From NCBI RefSeq assembly GCF_037176765.1, contig NC_090025.1, positions 176,064,040 to 176,128,039 on the forward strand: DNA of 64,000 bases, in the 5' to 3' direction. The translations under genes were made by a program, and so were the position numbers. Numbering within the stretch: position 1 is the stretch's first letter; each line of letters starts with the position of its first letter. The notes under the pieces are model-generated. The model had not been told where the DNA came from. It ran no database searches and worked only from the letters and a program-made list of their open reading frames with translations. Source of the stretch: Anolis sagrei (taxonomy: Eukaryota > Chordata > Lepidosauria > Squamata > Anolidae). Positions 13,801 through 29,348 of this stretch are shown piece after piece.

Positions 13801-16800
13801 ATTTTAATTCTACATTGTTTTTGAAAGCATCGAATAGTTGCCTAAGTGTAAAGCCGCCTTGAGACCCCTCTGGGGTGGAGAAAACTGGGGTGGAAATGTC
13901 ACAAATAAATAAATAAATAAATAAATAAATATTACCATTATAACTGGTAAATGGAGAACCTAAATGTGCCACTGACTTGGTCAATCAGAGAAAGCTCAGC
14001 TAGCAATACAGGAGAACAATTTAAGTGGAGGGCAAGGTAGAGTTTTTTTTTTTAATTCTATATTGGGAGTTTGGGTGGTGGCTTGGAGAACCCAAAAATA
14101 GCCCTGATGCGATCTGTGACTTTCTTAAACACCAGTTGTAAGGTGAATGCCTTGGTGGGGTGTTGTTAAGAGTGTTTGGAAATAAGTAGCTAAGATAGAC
14201 AACCTTTGTGTGGTCACACTCTTGTGCAACTGAAAGCAGTTTAGCAGCTTTGCTAAGTTTTTTTTAAAGACAGCTGTGTAATTCAGCTACTTTGGAACAA
14301 ATTATCTGTGATTTTTGTCAAGGCTTTGCAAAATAAACTTCAAATTCTGCATGTAGTGGAACATTCAAAAGACGGAGTACTCTTTTTCTAAGTCCCTTTA
14401 CGAACCACCACAAAGACTAAGATCTTCTGGGGAGGCCCTGCTGTCAGTCCCACCACCGTCACAGGTGCATTTGGTGGGGACAAGGGTCAGGGCCTTCTCA
14501 GTGATTGCTCCCTGGCTAGGGAACTCCCTTTCTGGCAACATTAGATCAGCCTCCTCCCTCCTATCCTTCAGAAGGATGGTGAAGACCTGGCTGTGGGACT
14601 AAGTCTTTGGGGCAGTGCAATGAAGCAATAATAGAAAGGTGTCCTGAGATGTTTTTTAAGCAACAGATTTTAAAGTGGATATAAGTGATTTTAAAGTTTG
14701 CGTATATTTTTGGTTTTATGTTCCGGCATTGAATGTTTGCTGTATACATGTTGTGCTCCACGCTAAGTCCCCTGAGGGATGAGATGAGCGGAATATAAAT
14801 GTTTCAAATAAATAAATAAGTGTATACTTACAGTTCATTTTAGATTTTGTGGAGTTTTGCTAACATGGTTTAATGGCAGGGCTTGAAGAATGGGTATGGC
14901 AGGCAAAAACTCAACACACAAAGCGTGTAGAAAATAGTATTGGTAGAAACTATAATCGTGGACTTTCTGGTAGCCTTCCAGTTGATGTCTCAGCCAGTGG
15001 GCTCTTGGGACCCAGACTGGACTTTCCTCACTCTCATCATCCTTCAACAGATGCTATACTGACTGGGATTGATGGGCATGGTAGCACTAGAACATAGAGA
15101 AGGGCTACACTTCCCTGCTCCTAAAACAGTGCAAACTCTATTCCCATTGGGTTGTTGTAGGGTTTTTTGGGCTATATAGCCATGTTCTAGAAGCATTCTC
15201 TTCTGACGTTTCACCTGCATCTATGACCAGCATCCTCGGAGGTTGTGAGGTCTCTATTCCCATTTTTGTTTTCCTTTCCCACACCATGAGAGTATGAGAG
15301 TGTCAAAGAAAGGAGTATGAGATAGAAAGAAAAAGAACAGGGAGACTTCTAGAACATGGCCATATAGCCCAAAAAACCTACAACAACCCAGTGATTCCAG
15401 CCATGAAAGCCGTCGACAATACATTGAACAGGGAGACTTGTTTGCAGCCAAAACTGAAGAGTTCAGTTAAAAGGGGAATTTGGAGTTCAATTTGGCTTAC
15501 TCACACTTCACCACTACCAAAATAGCAGGTTTAGAAAAGAGGCCTGTCAGGCAACAGTCCTGCATAATTTCTTCCTTCACAGAGTCCTCACTTTGAAGGT
15601 CTGTCCACTTCATTTGCCTGGAATGGAATGTGAGTGCCACAGATTTATTTTAATTCCCCATCCTCAGCCCAGTTTATGGAGGAGCTACTAGATGCAGCCA
15701 AGGTTGAACACATCAAAAGTTTATGAAAAGGAACCAATTCCAAACTTACATACAACAACACTGCACCTTGGGAGCTAGGAGCTCCCTCTTTCTGCCATTC
15801 ACGTTCTGGAGCCATCTAATAAACTACTCATGTGCATAACACCATTGCTTCCAATATCAAAAGCAGTGCGGTTCTCAATACAGCCACTTAAGAATATTGC
15901 TGGTTGGCCACTGTGGAGACAAGATGCTATGTTATATTATTTGAACATGTTATACTCAGCTCTGTTCACAATTCTCACTGGCTAATAGTGTAAGCTATAT
16001 GAGGGAAGAAGTGCTGTTATGATCCTGTTTTCTATACCTTCTTTAGGTTTATTATGGAATCTCTCCTCCAATGACCAGCTGAAGCATTTACTGATTCGAG
16101 AGGCCTTGAAACCACTAACAGAAACCGTCCTCATCCCTTACTCAGGATGGCCAGATAGAGATTATACAAAGTCAAGCATCTTACCAGATCCCGATATCTT
16201 CTACAATGCTACTGGATGCCTGAGGTATGCTGTGCCCTGGTGACATTAACCAGCATGGTTTTAAACATCTTATTGCCTAAGCAATTGGTCTTTCAGTTAG
16301 TGTACAAGTGATACGAATGTGGTTGGCCTTTATAGGGGGCCCTTGCTCAGCAATAGCCTGGAAATATGAAAATCAAAGAAATAGATCTGAAAGATTTCTT
16401 TACATGTTGAAGGTCTGCTATGAAACACCTGGTATCTATCTAGCACACTGTTGTTTACTCTGCCTAGCAAACTAGATCTCTGAAATTTTTGTAAGTGGAT
16501 GCATACAATGTATACTTCTGCACAATTGTATAAGCTTTCCTATTGAATAACCATCTCTGCCATAAAAGCATCTCAAGAGCTGTACCAGTGTGTCACAGGA
16601 AAAGTGGCTTCTGAGGAAGCATTTGGAGAAATAAAACCATAAGTGATTGAGACATTAAGGAAGAAGGAGAAGAGCTGTCTAGGAAAGGGGTTCTTCAGAC
16701 ACCTGAGATGGTGCCTTGTAGGTTATTCTTGAAATGACATAACTAAGTCCAGTTTATTAAAACAAGACAAGAATTTGTATCTTTATTAAGCATTTCTGGG

Positions 16801-19800
16801 GCTATCGTTATGGGGCCGTTAACTAGATAAGGTGGAAAGAACCAGACAGGAAGTATTAACTGGACAACAGTTCATGGGAGGGTAGATGTTCCTCCTTAAG
16901 GGTTGTCACCTTGTCCTTTTGCAAATGGCAGACTAGTCCGTGAGAAACAGTACAACCAATACTGTCATTGTGATTAATGTTATGATGGATCGTACTCCCT
17001 CACAGAATCCTCATCACTGCATTCTTTATTGAGAAGTATGAAAATGCAACACAAGCGTTTCACAGGACTGGTCGTACTGTTAATCTGAATGAGACAGCTG
17101 GCTCAGATACCAGGAATCCTGAAAGACTACTAATTAGGGAATGGAATTATTATTGTACATATCAATATATAAGTCTGCCTCATATGTAAGTTTAGGATAG
17201 GTGTTGGAGCCAAAATTATGGATTTTGATATGACCCGTGGATAAGTCGCAGGTCATTCCACAAAGAGGGGAAAGCGGCAATGCTGCCTCAAACTCTCCAG
17301 CTCTGGCTGCCATTCTTGTTTTTCTGTCTAGGAATTCAAAAAAGCCAGAAGCGGAGCTACAAGAGAGAAAGTAGAGGCATTCAATGCTTCTTTTAGATTC
17401 TCCTAACTATTCTCTTTCCTTTCACCACTCTACTCAGAGAAAGGAATGTTCTCCTTTTTGATAAGAGTTAAGATGATTTTTTTTTTAATAAATGTACTAT
17501 ATAAGGTATTCTTGGAGACCCAGTGGCGCAGTGGTTTAAACCACTGAGCTGGTGAGCTTGTTGACTGAAAGGTCGCAGGTTCAAATTCGGGGAGCGGAGT
17601 GACCTCCCACTGTTAGCCCCGGCTTCTGCCAACTTAGCAGTTCAAAAACATGCAAATGTGAGTAGATCAATTGGTACCGCTCTGGAAGGTAACAGTGCTC
17701 CATGCACTCATGCCAGCCACATGACCTTGGAGGTGTCTATAGACAACGCCAGCTCTTCAGCTAGGAAATGGAGATGAGCACTACACCCCAGAGTCGGACA
17801 TGACTGGACTTAATGTCAAGGGAAGATCTTTACCTTTACTTACTATAAGGTATTCTGCTTTTACTGCCAAAAAGGAGGAGCAATTTTCTGCCCTCTATGT
17901 CATAATAATTTGGGCATGAACATAATATTGTAGTGGGTCCCAAACTTTGGTTCTCCAGATGTTGCATACTTCAGTTCTCACAATTCCTGACTGTTGGCCA
18001 AGCTAGCTGGGACTCCTGCCAATTGAAATCCAAAACACTTTGGGCCCAAAGTTTAGGAACCACTATAATACGGGGTGGGTAGGTATTTGCTACTCCACCT
18101 CTAGTAACAGAATGAGTTGATTATCCTTTGTTTAGTTCTGCTTATTTAAAGTAGAGAAGATACAAATTCACATGTGATGTATAGAGGGACTTGGACTGGA
18201 TGGCCCTTGTGATCTCTTCCAACTCTGTAATTCTTTTATTCTTTTCTGGAAACTCAGATATCTCCTGTTCAATGAAAGACTGTTCCATGGAGGATATTAG
18301 CTAGTACATGCTGGTACATGTGCTCAATAATAGCTACTGCTCAGACAAACAAAGCAGCTACCGGGTGGGAATAATTCAGATAAATAAACTGGCAGGCAGG
18401 AAGCAGCTCGTGATCACTCTTCTATTGATAATTCTTCCATGCTTCTGTCTCAAACTTATGTTAAAGATCCCCCATTCAGAGAATCTTTGATTTCATTTGA
18501 TGTCTAGGATTTCAATTGATGTCTTGGATGTCTAAGGGTTTGAGAGGTTTTAATATTAACTATAGACAGGGCTGTGAATGCAGGAAATGTGGTTACGTAT
18601 CCTTCCAATAATAATAAAGAGAGTAAAATAATGTAAATGTAATAATTAAAATAATAATAGAGTAAAATAATAAATGTAATAATAATAAATAGAGTAAAAT
18701 AATAAATGTAATAATATAAATAAATAGAATGAAATAACAAATGTAATAATAACAATAATAAATAGAGAAAAATAATAAAGATAATAAAAATAATAGAGTA
18801 AAATAGGGTAAAGGTAAAGGTTTTCCCCTGATAATAAGTCCAGTTGACTCTGACTCTGGAGGCTGGTGCTCATCTCCATTTCTAAGCCAAAGAGCTGGCG
18901 TTGTCCATAAACACCTCCAAGGTCATGTGGCTGGCATGACTGCATGAAGTGCTGTTAGAGTAAAATAATAAATGTAATAATAATAATAATAATAATAACA
19001 ACAACAACAACAGAGTAAAATAATAAATAACCTTGACTTGAGTATAAGCAGAGGGGGGCTTTTTCAGCCTAAAAAGAGGGCTGAAAAACGTGGCTTATTC
19101 TCGAGTATATACGATATACTGAAAATATATGGAAATAGGCTGATTGATTGTTCCAAATGTTTTGGCCAATGGTAATTTATATTGCAATTTGGCATATGAG
19201 GAATGCAATACTTGTAGCACTACTGAACTGTGTATAATTTGGGCCTCTAAATGTTCAAAATGCCAGCATGCAATGTGGACTCCAGTGTTCTGTCCCATAG
19301 CAAATCAACAACTCTATCATTTCTTGCAAAGAGGAGTTTTCAGATGCATGAATTTTGACTAGCAAAGGTGTGGGATGATAGGAGATTCTGGCAAAGATTC
19401 TTCTACTCAAGGGTAGAAGTTCGGCCTGAAGTTTGTTGTTGTCATTTTAGGTATTTGATGCTTGTTTATACCAGAATGCAGACACAGTAACAGGGGTAGC
19501 TCTTTGTACCCACTTAGGTTTGTTTACTTGCAAAAGTGCTAGAAGGCCACCAACGTCATTCTTTCAGGAATCATTAACTAGTACAAAATGAAAGCATGTG
19601 CACTTGGCATTGATCAACATAAGTAAAACAGAGGAAATCTTTGTTTTCTGATAATGAACCTAATGCCTAAGTTTTGTATTATACTGAATTAAAAAGCAAA
19701 CTTGACACCTTTGAACTTTGTCTACATGAAGAAGTATTCTTCTACCTTAATTTGCTATTGGATACTTGTTTATTAGATTTCCTAGTAAAAATTCTAGCTG

Positions 19801-22800
19801 CTTTTAAAAGGTTCCAGTTTCTCTCGCCTCTTATTTTCTCCCTTTGTCCTCAGCTTAATGCAATTGGTGTAAATGGGGCTTCACCCTCACCTAGCTTGTA
19901 TGCTTCTCCTCTTTAATGACTTTTGCCATTTTGAGCATACTTTGAGGTTCCTCAGCTACACATATCCCCATTTTCATCTGTGATGTTTTGGAAGATCTTC
20001 CTCTTTGCTGAAATGTTTCCATCCTGCATCCCTAGAAAACTGATAGTTATAGTCTGTGGGCATGCCTAATGATGCTCTTCCTGTACAAACTTTGCTGGTG
20101 TCTACCTATTCATGTGTACTAAAGAGAGAATGATATCTAGAGATCCAGCTGACACCACACATGAAAGAAATGTGCTGACAAATAATTTTCTTAACAGCTT
20201 GTTCATCTGCCAGATTGCAAATGCCTAATTAGTTCTTTCTTTTGTAATAGCTGGCATCCTCCTTGCTTGGGTTTTTGAAGTCTATAGCCTGCAGCCTTTA
20301 TTGCAGAAAACAAGCTATGTTGTATGTCACGCTGAATGTACCTGAGTTGCCCTTCATAATGTTATCACATTTGCAGAAACAATATGTCAGAGCAGAGGTA
20401 GATTATATCTGCCCTACTGTTTTTGGCACTCTGGAGGTAGAGGCCAGGGGGAAAATGATGGCTGCTCTCAGTGAGAAAAATAAAGCAAAGGACAGGCATA
20501 ATACTATATCAATATTACTTCAGATGTTTTGTAAACATCTTTTGTGAACAAATCAGAAGAGCTATTTGTGAGTTTAAATTTCATGGATTAATTTATATCT
20601 TTGATGTCCATCTTAAACTGTTCAGTTAGACTTAATTGCTGGGAAGAAATCAAAAAGTTGGGGAGACTGGAACTGGCCCCGCTTGCATCCCCTTGCTTGG
20701 ATGGGCAGGTAGGCAGGGAGGAAAGAATGGGATGGAAGAGGGAAGTACATAGAAGAAGAGTACCCACTCTTGTTTGCATTGGGCAGATGGGGGCAGCTGG
20801 ATGGGAAAGGGAGAAGGAAAGGGCCAGGGCAGGAAAGTGGGTGGCTGTGGTGGGAGGAGGCTTCAGCAACTGCACTTATGATGGTGGCACTACCTCCACC
20901 CATCCTAGGGACCTATCCACCACCCATCTGCCTTCTTCTTCCATTCCATCCCCTTTCCTCCAACCTTTCTGCCAGTAGAAGTACTTTTGCTTGGATGTTA
21001 ATATGGTCTGGGAAGTCAAATTATATTGATGATTTTTCCACTTTTGTAAGATTCCTACATTCCTAAATCTTGCAAAAATTCAAGATCAACTGCATTGTTC
21101 TTCTCATTGGCAGCATTATCATTATCAAAAACAATACAAAGTGCTTTCTCTCAAATATTCTGACTGAAATGACTTCTTCATATGAAACCAGACCCTTTTG
21201 GTGGCCTAGAGATCTAGAGGCATGGTTCACTGGTAGAGCACATGCTATGTATACTGAAGATCCCACATTCAGAAAGCTTCTCTGAGTTCAGAACAGCCTT
21301 TGAGGCTCAGTTTGCTATTGTTAATATAAGCACTGTTTAGCTGCTATTGCACTACCTGAGATCTGTTGGGAAGTAATAAATAAAGCTAGTAATGAAAGGA
21401 CCAAGACATTGACATCTCCAGCCCATCCTCTGTTCAGATAACAGCCAACATGCTAGTATCTTAAATCAAGAAATAGCTTCCTAAGATCTACAGAGATACT
21501 CGCAGGAACACCTCAGCAAGCCAGAGTCCAAAAGTGGCAGGTTAAAACGCAGAACCTCAATCAATGACTGATAACAGATGAGAAATTCCCTCCTTGGCAC
21601 ACAGAAGGCTAGGTGACTTGGAAGGTGCTGAACAGACTCCAATCTGGCATCATGAGATGCAGAGCCAATCTTAAGAAATGGGGCTACAAAATGGAGTCCA
21701 CAACATGCGAGTGCAGAGAAGAGCAAACCACAGACCACCTACTACAATGCAGTCTGAGCTTCCACATGCACAATGGAGGACCTTTTCACAGTGACACCAG
21801 AGACACTCCGAGTGACCAGCTTGTGGTCAAAGAACATTTAGCATAATGCCAAGTTTTTAACATTGTTCATGTTTTTAAATACATATTAACTGTACCCTTA
21901 ACTGATTTCTGACATGATAAATAAAATCTAAGCAGAATATACATTGTACTATTCTGACTTGTGTGAGGCTTCATTTCATATATGCATAAATACACAATGT
22001 TTATGGCCGGAAGGTTTTACATGAACTGGAGACGAGCTTATTAAATGGTAAAGGCCAATCCCATCAGGTTGTTAGGACAACAAGCATGTCCCTTTGTTTT
22101 ACCTCTCCATGCCAACTCAAGGCACGCAGCCAAGTTCTCTTCTCCTTTAGCTGTAAACAAAGCTTCTGGTTCAGGACTCAATACCTGACAGTTGCTGGAA
22201 CAAGACTTTGGGTACACAATGCTCATTTCCTAGCACTGACACGGACATGAAGTTTGTCAGCGATGAGGGAGGGGCTATTTTAAATTAATTACAAAGTTCT
22301 CCACCCTTCAAGGAACACAAATACTTCTGAACTCTGGAATCAGTCCTTGTAGACCTGCTTGTAATGAGTGAGCAGGAATTCCCCTTCAGAGTGCTTTTGC
22401 AACTGTTTCACAATCCTTAAACTGGGATAAACAATCCAGTGTATTCCAGATACTTGGGCCCATAATTCCCATGATCTTTGCCCATTGGCTGGAGCACATT
22501 GTGGTTGTAGTCCCAATCATCTCAATGGCATAATGTTGTCTACTCTTGCTTTAGATTGTGGTCTAATTTTTTTGTCTACGCAACTAATTTCTACTGTAAT
22601 GATTTCTCTTGAATTCAACAGATGGCAATTCTGAATGAAAAATACAGAATACCAATTTTAATGGAGTGAGCTTATGATTCATGCAAGATAGTAGTAGACT
22701 TTAAAGTTTTTGTTTTTCACTGGCTTCTGTCATTGTTTAAAATCAACAAGCCATTTACTATCTTTCGCCCCATGAAATGCCCAAGTGGGAAAATGTCTTA

Positions 22801-25800
22801 TGACACAGTGTTGCTTTTTCTTTTGGGTGCTAAAGCCCAGTGCTAGAGTTGAAGTAAGTTTTCACTCTCAGTCCTGCAGATTTTTGTGCATGAGATCTTG
22901 TTCCCTGAGACATTTTAAGACCAGTAGTTGAGTAGCATCCTATCTTTGAACATTTACAGCATAGTTTTCATGTTCTCCAATACATGGCTCACTGTTATAC
23001 CAAGAATATAAAAAGTCAGATCTTTCCTTAGCATTTATTATCTATTTAGTGGGGATCATCGGTCCTTTCATTCTGAAAATATTCTTGTCCTAGCTATGAA
23101 ACAAGAACATTGATCCAAAATATTCCACTTTCTTCCGATATCAGATCATAATCTCTACTTCCTATAGCCAATAATCAGTCTTAGAAAGACAGAAAATTAC
23201 ATAACTGAATTGTAGTTCCTTCTGCTAAATTGGATAGCAGGTATAAGGTATTATAATTCATCATATAAGATTAGCATGAGCACAGTTTTACAGTACAAAT
23301 ACTTTTGCAGATCTGAGTCTTACCCATGTATAAATTGCCAAGTGGATTGTCTTTCTTTAAACATTCAGTGTATGGCAATTAGATATTTATTTCAGCAACT
23401 AACAAATAGCTCTGAAAAATAGTATATAATAAGCAAAACATTTCAGCTTCTGCTTTCTTCGGATGCTAAAGATGAAACTGAAGAGCAAACAAGAGATGTG
23501 TTCATATCCAAGTTTTGAAACATTATTCATCTGCTTATTTCCCAGATACATCTAAAAATTGTCATTATTTGCAAAATTAAAAAGTATATTGCCATACTAC
23601 ATTAAATGCATGGTATGGATACACCATTATTTCTTCTTCTTGGGCTTCAGAATTTTTTTGAAAAACAGCATAACCTCTGGGAGAAAAACCAAGCTATTGT
23701 CATAAATGTGTTTTTTTTTAATCAAGTAGCATAAGGTAACTGGAACCCCATGTCTCAGTGGTGCCCAGGGGAGCTTTTGCATAGTTAAAACATGTGTGCC
23801 AGCTGTGCCCATATCTTAGGAGGTCTGACTTGGCCACGGTGGTCCACGCTCTGGTTACATCCCGAATAGACTACTGCAACACACTCTATGTGGAGTTGCC
23901 TCTGAAGATTGCACAGAAGCTTCTATTGGTCCAGCGGCAGCCAGGTTGCTCACGGGAGCAGGGTATGAGGACCGTACACCTCCCTTGCTACACCAGCTCC
24001 ATGGGCTGCCTATTAGCTCCCAAGTGCTGGTTCTAATCTATAAAGCCCTAAACGGTTTCGATCCAGTTTACCTGTCCGAACGTATCTCCCTCTACAAACC
24101 ATCAAGGACCATAAGATCATCTAGGAAAGCCTTGCTCTTGGTCTCCCCGCCATCACAGTTCATTAGGTGGGGATGAGAGACAGGGTCTTCTTCTTGGTGG
24201 CCCCTCGGCTGTGGAACTCCCTCCCTAGTGAGGTTAGATCTACCCTCTCCCTCCTGACCTTTCGGAAGAAATTTAAATCCTGGTTATGGGATAAAGCGTT
24301 AGCAGAATTGACTGTTTTAGTGGTGAAGATAAGATTTTATTGGACTGCATTCGGACTGATTTGGATGACAATTTTAACCGGGTGAACTGTTTTATTGTAT
24401 ATTTATAATTATTTGAATGTATATGGCTATATTTTATTATTTGTTTGATATTGTGTTGATATTTAATTGTTGCAGGCTTGGAAGCCGTCCTAAGTCCCTC
24501 CTTGGAGGTCAAGAAGGACGGGATATAAATGTACTAAATAAATAAATAATAAATATTACATTGTAACCTGATGGATAAAAATGTATTTTGTTTCAACAAA
24601 TGAAGAGGAGGATGAGTTAAGTGGATTTGTAGGTGATGTGTGTGCGCCTTCAAGTATACATCCTAAATCTGAAGAAAAGATTGGTTTTTAAAAAAATTCA
24701 AAAAGCAAAAGAAATAAAAAGAAATAAAAATAAAAATTGAGTTACCGGTGTATGAAACAGAGCAAGGGAATGCAGGCATTTAGAATTAACACAGATGAAA
24801 CTAAAGTGCCATTCTGAATTTTGTGTTTTGTTTAGGATGCAGAAGTATTTAGGGAGTAAATCAGTAGACACAGAAGATCTCAATCTCCCCCTGTCTCCCA
24901 ACTTGCCTTCCAAATGAGTTTCCTACTAATTTGTTTTCCCCCAGCAAGGATTGGGAGGAGGCTTGCTATGGGGAAAACAGTTTCAGGGCCTTTAGAGGCA
25001 TGAAATAGTGCAAGGGATTAAATACCTTTTGCACCCTACCCCATGCATTCTCTTTCTCCTCTTTATTTAACTTCCTTTTTCTTCAGCTTATTTACTCTCT
25101 CTTTAATCTAATACGCTTTCTTGCATGCTGATTCCTCTGCCTTTGTGGCACTGGCAACTGTTTGTTTGAGAACATGGATTTGCCAAGATAATATGTCATT
25201 TCATTCTAGGAAAAACTTGTAAAGAACACGAAATAAAAGATGACATTAACATGTAAGACTGACATAGATCTGCAACTGTGTTTTTATACAACAAAAACTG
25301 TTGTTTCAATTATATTAGTCACCACAACTCTTTGTGATAGAAGACTTTTGCAAAATGAGCCAATTGCTGGAGTTGTAATATGGCTGATGCTTCTCTAATC
25401 CTTATGTTTTGGAAATGCCTCATAGTTGCTCCATTTTGGGTGGAAGTAATTACACAAATAAACTTGGCACTAAAAAAAATGATATTTAATTATGTACATT
25501 ATTTTAAGCTATGTGTGTCTGGAACGTAACACATGGTCAGTGGAAATAGATCTTTCATATCGTCTTAACTGCCAAAAGTGAAGGATAACATTGACCGCCT
25601 GTGCTACAGTGCCTAGAAGATTTAATAATGCCTGTAGCATTCAAAAGTTTGGTGTATCATCACAATCTATAAATGGACTTACATTGAAATATATGAATAT
25701 ATCTGATATTATTGAAATTTATGAATAATTTATATTTATATTTTCCTCTTTGATAAAATATCCCAATTTGTAATTGAGAACCTTATCATATATATTTTAC

Positions 25801-27873
25801 TTTGCATAATTTCTGTTTTAAAAAGTAACAAAAAAAAGTCAAGAGTAACAGGAAAGAAAATGCATGTAGCCAGAATCCTCATTCACGTATCTTCATTCAG
25901 TGCATAAGGAATTCTCTAAAAAGAAGTGAGAAAATGCATTATTTCCTGAAAACCTTGAAAGAGGAATCATAGTTTGGTTTTTCAGTTTGTTTCTCTTACT
26001 TGTTCCTGGATCAGAAGACAAAACAGTCCATGGTTAGGAAAGATTGCAAAACAACCATCCAGGATTGTTTGCACAACATCTAACACTCCTCATTTGCAGC
26101 AACTTACACATTCAGTTTTGAACCCCATCTTCCCCCTTCTGAATCAAGCAGTGGTATTAAAAATTCCACCCTTATCACTCTTGTTTTCTTAGCTCTGGCA
26201 TTCCCATGAAACTATTTCTACGTGCAGACGGAAGGCTGTCACAAACATGCTACTGTCAACAGAGCTTACAAACTGATCGAAAGGGTGAAAGTGTTCTTTC
26301 AAGTGCAGGGATATCTCAGCAAAACCAGAACACAGTCATTTTTAAAATATGAGCAAACTGTCTGGAAGCTCTTGGTGAGAAGAGGACAAAAAGTCTCATG
26401 CTGTGTTAGGGAGGAGCTGACCTAGGGCTGACCATTGAGGTGGGTCAGAAATAGAACAGTCTGACTAGATGTTATGTTGAAAAGTTGCTAGCAGGGGGTT
26501 CTTTAAATCAGAAATGGGCAAAGTGTAGACCACAAAGCAGAGTTGCCCCCCCCCCAAATTAAAAAAATAAATTGAAAATAAATTTGGCCCCAGAATGCCC
26601 AAAACACCCTCCCGTGGGCAATTTCACCATGCTTTGGGGGACCCTGTTCCATATTAGACCCCAGAGAAGTTGTAAAACTAGGGAGTAAACAAAAACAGTG
26701 AAAATGTCATCCTAGGGGGCATTTGTGGGCAGAATAACATTATCCTTATCTTGGCTTATTTACAGTGTTACATGTTCATGGTGCAGCCTTCCAAGTGTCC
26801 TGGGAGCTAATGTGTTCCCCAAAATACACATAATTTTCCATTCCTGATTTTAATCAATGACTGTTTAAGCAAAGGGACTGCATTGCACATAGAGGAGAGG
26901 TAATACTGTCTCTTTATTGAGTCTGTGGGGGAACATGCCCATCTCTACTTATATAGTAAGTGGGGGGGGGGGGCAGTGGACACATTCAGGCAGACAGACA
27001 GGCTTCAACACAGAGAAAAAGTAACTTTGGCCTGTCCCCAAAACCGGGCTTCTCTGTCCAGAGAGGTGTTAGGGAATGATGGGAGACGTAGGACTGCAAT
27101 TATGCTCAAATGCCCATCTCTACTTATATAGTAAGGGGGGGATTCCATAGGAGCTTTTCTCTGTCATTATTTGCAAAATTATGAGAATGTGCATGTTGGG
27201 GTCACTGCAATAGAAGTAAACATAATTTTCCTTGCCAGTGGAAATGGAGTTTCAATGAAATCTGGTTGAGATATTGGAATTAGTTTGAACAGGAACCATA
27301 ACATCACTGAAACAATGACATTTTAATCCTATGGTTAATGTGTGGCTAAGCCCAGAGGTCTGTCTTTTGACTCAGACAAGAAGATCAGAGCATGTTATTG
27401 TGGGGTAGTCGTCATCTTTATCAGTTATTATGTGTTTCCCAGCTCCATTCACAATTACGTTACAGACCTAGACAATCTGGAGCCAATTCCTCTTGAACTG
27501 CATTTACTCCATGATCGCCATATTAACAAACTTTCAAAAAGATGGCACCTAGTACTGGTAGACTAATTGAGCCTTCATTCTATGTATAGGTTTTGTTTTT
27601 AATCTTTTTAAACAGTGAGATAACCTCTGATACAGTTTCTTGTATGTAAACTGCTGTTAAATAAAGCACCTAAAATGTTCTTATTTTCATTTATTTACTT
27701 ACTTACTTACTATATTTATATCCCACCCTTCTCGACCCCGAAGGGGACTCAAGACGGCTTACATCAAGGCAGCTTGATCTCATTATATGGAGAGACAAAG
27801 ATTACATAGGCTCGTAACCAACTTGTCATGATATTCAGGGGAAATGGAGTAAGGGGGAAAGATGATGATGATG

Positions 27874-27916
<43 letters not shown>

Positions 27917-29316
27917 AACTTTATTTGTACCCCGCTAACATCTCCCGAAGGACTCGATGCGGCTTACACAGGCCAAGGCCTCAATAAAACAGCAATATAA
28001 CAAATACACATAAATCAAAAGCAAATCAAAACATTAAGCAATAACAGTAAAAACAGTACACCATAACACAATACAAAACTAGGCCGGGCCAAATGTGATG
28101 AGTACAGATTAAAAACTGCTGGGTATGCTGAGTGAGATATAAGGATTTTTGGATAAGTTGCAATGTGCGGACAATTTTAATCACTAATAAAGATAACACA
28201 TTTAGGTTGTGATCTTGTTAACAGCAGCAGGAGTCAAATGGCTTCAGGTCCTCTAGTGTTTTACAGATGAATGTGGTATGGGATATCATGTCTTTGAATA
28301 GTTTATAAGCTGGAAGGACAGCTTTGTTAAGTGGTGAATGTAGATTTCTTTCCTATTCTCTCACCACAGTGCAAACATTCCAGTTTGTTCCTTATGGAGT
28401 ATTGCATTGACATAACTCACCAACAGGATCCTAGCCTTGGTAATCTTCTGTCATATCCTTTAAGGTCTTTATCTGAGCTTTCCTCCAAGTGCTCCAGTAA
28501 ATGAGGCGAGTATGTGGCTATAAGTGAAAGGGTCTTTTCAGTGATAGCATCCCATCTGTGGGAACATTTTCTCCAGAAAGCCTCGCCTGGCACCTGTCCC
28601 ATGCTCTTTTTGACAACAGATGTAGACATTTTTATTCTCTTGGACTGGCTTTTGGTGTTCTAGATCTTGACACACTTCTATTTCACTGATGTTTTTATGT
28701 CAGGCAGTGTCTTCGACAACAACAAATTATTACTTGGTTTTCTTGTTTCTTCTTTTTATTCATTGGCTGCATTCTTGTTTTGAAGACTAAATCCAAGTCT
28801 GATGTCGACTAGAGTACACTGTACTCATTGAATCAATGGGATTTTCATGAGTGTTGACTTCAATTTTGATAGTTGATTCAGTAGATTTATTTTAGCTAGG
28901 ACTGGCCATGTGTTTATATATTACATTTTGTATGTTGTGTTGAGATCTCTAGTTCTATGTTTATGATAATTGGTTATAATTAATTGCTATTGTTTTAACT
29001 CTGTATGTATTTATTGTTTTATACTGTGTTATTGATTGTGGCATCGAATTGCTGCCTTTGTTAGCCGCTCTGAGTCCCCCCGTCATCGTCCCCCCCCCCC
29101 CCGGGAGTTGAGAAGGGCAGGGTAAAAATGCTGTAAATAAATACATAAATAACAGTACTAAGTTTGTTAAAAGACACAGGCATTACTGAAGTGAATCAGA
29201 GTCAGCAGCTTGATTTCAATGAAGGCTAGTGTATCTAATTCTGCATAGAATCAGGCTACCTGTTGAGGACACACAATTCTCACTCTTATTGATTGTGCCA
29301 TCAATATTGACCAAAC

Positions 29317-29348
<32 letters not shown>

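Noticed and set aside
17513-17600. A tRNA gene
   Set aside because: A and B box-like motifs belong to a SINE head; no cloverleaf with a proper acceptor stem, and the SINE body follows.
20588-21066. Overlapping frames of 93-125 codons on both strands
   Set aside because: Purine-rich composition keeps several frames open at once. No conserved motifs.
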